A stretch of DNA of 17,216 nt, taken from positions 1 to 17,216 of the forward strand of contig CALGAA010000031.1 in assembly GCA_937952445.1 (NCBI GenBank), written 5' to 3'. The position numbers and the translations under genes were made by a program. Position 1 is the stretch's first letter, and the number at the start of each line of letters is the position of its first letter. This DNA comes from an uncultured Bacteroidota bacterium. Lineage in GTDB: Bacteria > Bacteroidota > Bacteroidia > Chitinophagales > Saprospiraceae. Below, in pieces: positions 15,085 through 17,216 of the stretch. The notes beneath the pieces are model-generated. The model did not search any database. It saw nothing but the letters and a program-made list of their open reading frames with translations, and was not told the DNA's origin.

Positions 15085-17216
15085 ATGTATAACAAATTTT
15101 TGGCTTTCGGAATTTTAATGGTTTTATTCACTACGCTTTTCAGTTGCGGATCGTCACAACGGGAAGGCGCACCCAAAGTGCTCGTATTTTCCAAAACGGA
15201 GGGATTCCGTCATGGAAATATTGAATTCGCAGCACAAGCCATCAGCGAATTGGGAGTCGAGAGGGGCTTTGAGGTGGAACTTTCGGAAGACGCCGCTTTG
15301 TTTACAGATGAAAATCTGAAGGAATATTCCGCGATATTGTTTTTAAACACGACCGGAGATATTCTGAATACGAACCAGGAAATCGCGATGGAACGATACA
15401 TCCAGGCCGGAGGTGGATTTGTGGGAATTCACGCTGCAGCCGATACGGAGTACGATTGGAAATGGTACGGTCAACTGGTTGGTGGCTACTTTAAAAGCCA
15501 TCCGCAACAGCAGGATGCAGATCTCATCATTCACCCCAATTCCAAATTTCCGCTTCTTGATTCCTTTCCCAATCCGTGGAACCGATGGGATGAATGGTAC
15601 AATTTCAGGGAGGTTCCATCCCATGTGAACGTGCTGGTCAGTATCGATGAATCATCGTACGAGGGCGGAGAAAACGGCGACAATCATCCGATGGTGTGGT
15701 TCCATGAATACGATGGAGGTCGGGCTTTTTATACCGGACTCGGACACACAGAAGAATCGTTTGAAGAGCCGATGTTCCTGGATTTGCTTTATGCCGGTAT
15801 TGAGTATGCTATAGGCGACAACAAAATTTTGAACTACGATAAAGCCAGATCCATTTTTCAACCCGATGAAAATCGATTTAGCAAGGTTCGGTTGGGCAGT
15901 GGATTTGATGAACCAACGGAGATGACCATATTACCTGATCATTCCATTTTGATAGCTGAGCGAAAGGGTGGATTGAAATATTACAATTCCGGGACAGGAC
16001 AAACCACCCTCGTGGCCGAATTTGATGTTTACCACCATACCGATGTGGAAGGTGTGAATGTCGAAATGGGTTTTATGGGAATAATGGCAGACCCGGATTA
16101 CGCGTCGAATCATTGGGTGTACGTGTTTTATTCCCCGTTACAACCTTCGGTTGACCGGTTATCGAGGTTCAAATTTGAAGACGGTGTGTGGGATATGGAT
16201 TCCGAGCAGGTTATTTTGGACGTCGAAACGGACCGGGACATTTGTTGCCATACGGGAGGATCGATTGCTTTTGACAGCGAAGGCAATTTGTACGTATCAA
16301 CAGGAGACAACGCCACACCATTCAACGAAAGGGACCCCGAAACGGGTCAGATTTTACCGTATAACTTATACGGTTATTCACCACTGGATGATCGCCCTGG
16401 TTTTTACAACTATGATGCGCGCAGATCGTCCGGAAATACGAATGATCTACGAGGGAAAATCATCCGGATCAAGGTTCAGGAAGATGGGAGCTACACCATC
16501 CCTGAGGGCAATTTGTTTGAAGAAAATAACGATAAAGCTCGTCCGGAGATTTACGTGATGGGGAACCGGAATCCTTACCGAATTTCTGTAGATCAGAAAA
16601 CAGGGTATTTGTATTGGGGAGAAGTCGGACCTGACGCCCGAAACGACAGTCTGGACACCCGGGGCCCAAGGGGATATGATGAAGTCAATCAGGCCAGATC
16701 TGCGGGCAACTTCGGATGGCCTTATTTTGTGGCTAATAATTTGGCCTACTGGCAATATGACTATGAGACCGGTGAGTCCCAATTGAAATTTGACCCCGAA
16801 AAGCCAGTCAATAATTCACGACACAATACCGGATTGGTGGAATTGCCCCCGGCACAACCCGCGTTTATTTATTACCCTTATAACGTTTCGCCGGATTTTC
16901 CCATTCTCAAATCTGGCGGCCGGAATGCTATGGCCGGACCGGTGTATTACCGGGAATTTTTCCCTGAAGCCTCCCGATTGCCGGAATATTTTGAAGGCAA
17001 ACTATTCATTTATGATTGGATTCGAAACTGGATCATGCTGGTCACCATGGATGACGAAGGCGATCTGCTGCGGATCGATCCCTTCATGTCCAATACCACA
17101 TTTTACAATTTGATCGACATGGAAGTCGGACCGGATGGCACCATTTATATTCTCGAGTACGGAACGGGCTGGGTCATGGAAGACGACGAGTCGGGTTGGT
17201 ATAAGATTGGGGAGGA
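15085..17216 (+). CDS. ThuA domain plus glucose/sorbosone dehydrogenase-type beta-propeller lipoprotein (C-terminus beyond window)
   Basis: The frame is open from the ATG at 15085 to the right edge: 710 complete codons. The N-terminus is a lipoprotein signal with lipobox LFSC (Cys21). Residues about 31-243 form a ThuA (trehalose-utilisation-like, glutamine-amidotransferase-like) domain: KVLVFSKTEGFRHGNI, GGGFVGIHAAADT (109-121) and FYTGLGHTEESF (215-226). From about 265 onward is a glucose/sorbosone dehydrogenase-type beta-propeller: HTGGSIAFDSEGNLYVSTGDN (389-409), LRGKIIRIKV, a YVMGNRNPYRIS segment and EVGPDGTIYILEYG. Relatives often go on to PKD, carbohydrate-binding and cytochrome c domains, which would lie outside. 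Role inferred: sugar oxidation at the cell envelope. An in-frame ATG at 14992 is rejected because its 31 extra residues would bury the signal peptide. Confidence 0.9.
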   Translation, partial: MYNKFLAFGILMVLFTTLFSCGSSQREGAPKVLVFSKTEGFRHGNIEFAAQAISELGVERGFEVELSEDAALFTDENLKEYSAILFLNTTGDILNTNQEIAMERYIQAGGGFVGIHAAADTEYDWKWYGQLVGGYFKSHPQQQDADLIIHPNSKFPLLDSFPNPWNRWDEWYNFREVPSHVNVLVSIDESSYEGGENGDNHPMVWFHEYDGGRAFYTGLGHTEESFEEPMFLDLLYAGIEYAIGDNKILNYDKARSIFQPDENRFSKVRLGSGFDEPTEMTILPDHSILIAERKGGLKYYNSGTGQTTLVAEFDVYHHTDVEGVNVEMGFMGIMADPDYASNHWVYVFYSPLQPSVDRLSRFKFEDGVWDMDSEQVILDVETDRDICCHTGGSIAFDSEGNLYVSTGDNATPFNERDPETGQILPYNLYGYSPLDDRPGFYNYDARRSSGNTNDLRGKIIRIKVQEDGSYTIPEGNLFEENNDKARPEIYVMGNRNPYRISVDQKTGYLYWGEVGPDARNDSLDTRGPRGYDEVNQARSAGNFGWPYFVANNLAYWQYDYETGESQLKFDPEKPVNNSRHNTGLVELPPAQPAFIYYPYNVSPDFPILKSGGRNAMAGPVYYREFFPEASRLPEYFEGKLFIYDWIRNWIMLVTMDDEGDLLRIDPFMSNTTFYNLIDMEVGPDGTIYILEYGTGWVMEDDESGWYKIGE

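Noticed and set aside
1..17216. tRNA, rRNA, CRISPR array, transposase, phage or toxin-antitoxin genes
   Set aside because: Both strands were read for these; no cloverleaf-like sequence, regularly spaced repeats, transposase motif or phage protein was found.

Overview
The window reads as chromosomal DNA from a member of the Bacteroidota. The evidence is a SusC/SusD pair, many short-signal lipoproteins, mostly weak ribosome-binding sites, promoter-like TATCTT(T/C)G elements and a RecA of Bacteroidota type. A free-living Saprospiria-like bacterium is my best guess, but that finer placement is inference. No tRNA, rRNA, CRISPR array, insertion sequence or phage gene was seen.

Layout: positions 1 to about 11480 are coded on the minus strand and about 12000 to the right edge on the plus strand. 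Reading the minus strand in its own direction (right to left), there is a small CxxC/CxxC protein (11480-11217), a probable decayed gene (11133-10742), and then susC (10451-7341) and susD (7320-5818). A 492-base gap rich in inverted repeats follows. After it comes a tight four-gene run: a lipoprotein sugar-dehydrogenase/cytochrome c fusion (5325-2662), a DUF1080 lipoprotein (2644-1886), a DUF4432 aldose-epimerase-like protein (1871-801) and a mannose-6-phosphate-isomerase-like cupin cut by the left edge (758-1). On the plus strand there is a 75-residue protein of unknown function, recA with a strong intrinsic terminator, a second secreted DUF1080 protein, and a ThuA plus glucose/sorbosone-dehydrogenase lipoprotein cut by the right edge.

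How the genes may work together (inference): SusC/SusD would capture and import a glycan or glycoside. No classical glycoside hydrolase or lyase family is visible. The enzymes present instead point to oxidative sugar chemistry: a cell-envelope dehydrogenase passes electrons to its own c-type haem, DUF1080 proteins (Pfam family 3-keto-disaccharide hydrolase) cleave an oxidised glycoside, and an epimerase-like protein and a PMI-like protein handle the released sugar. The plus-strand DUF1080 and ThuA/dehydrogenase pair repeats the same combination with unrelated domain partners, on the other side of recA. The substrate cannot be read from the sequence.
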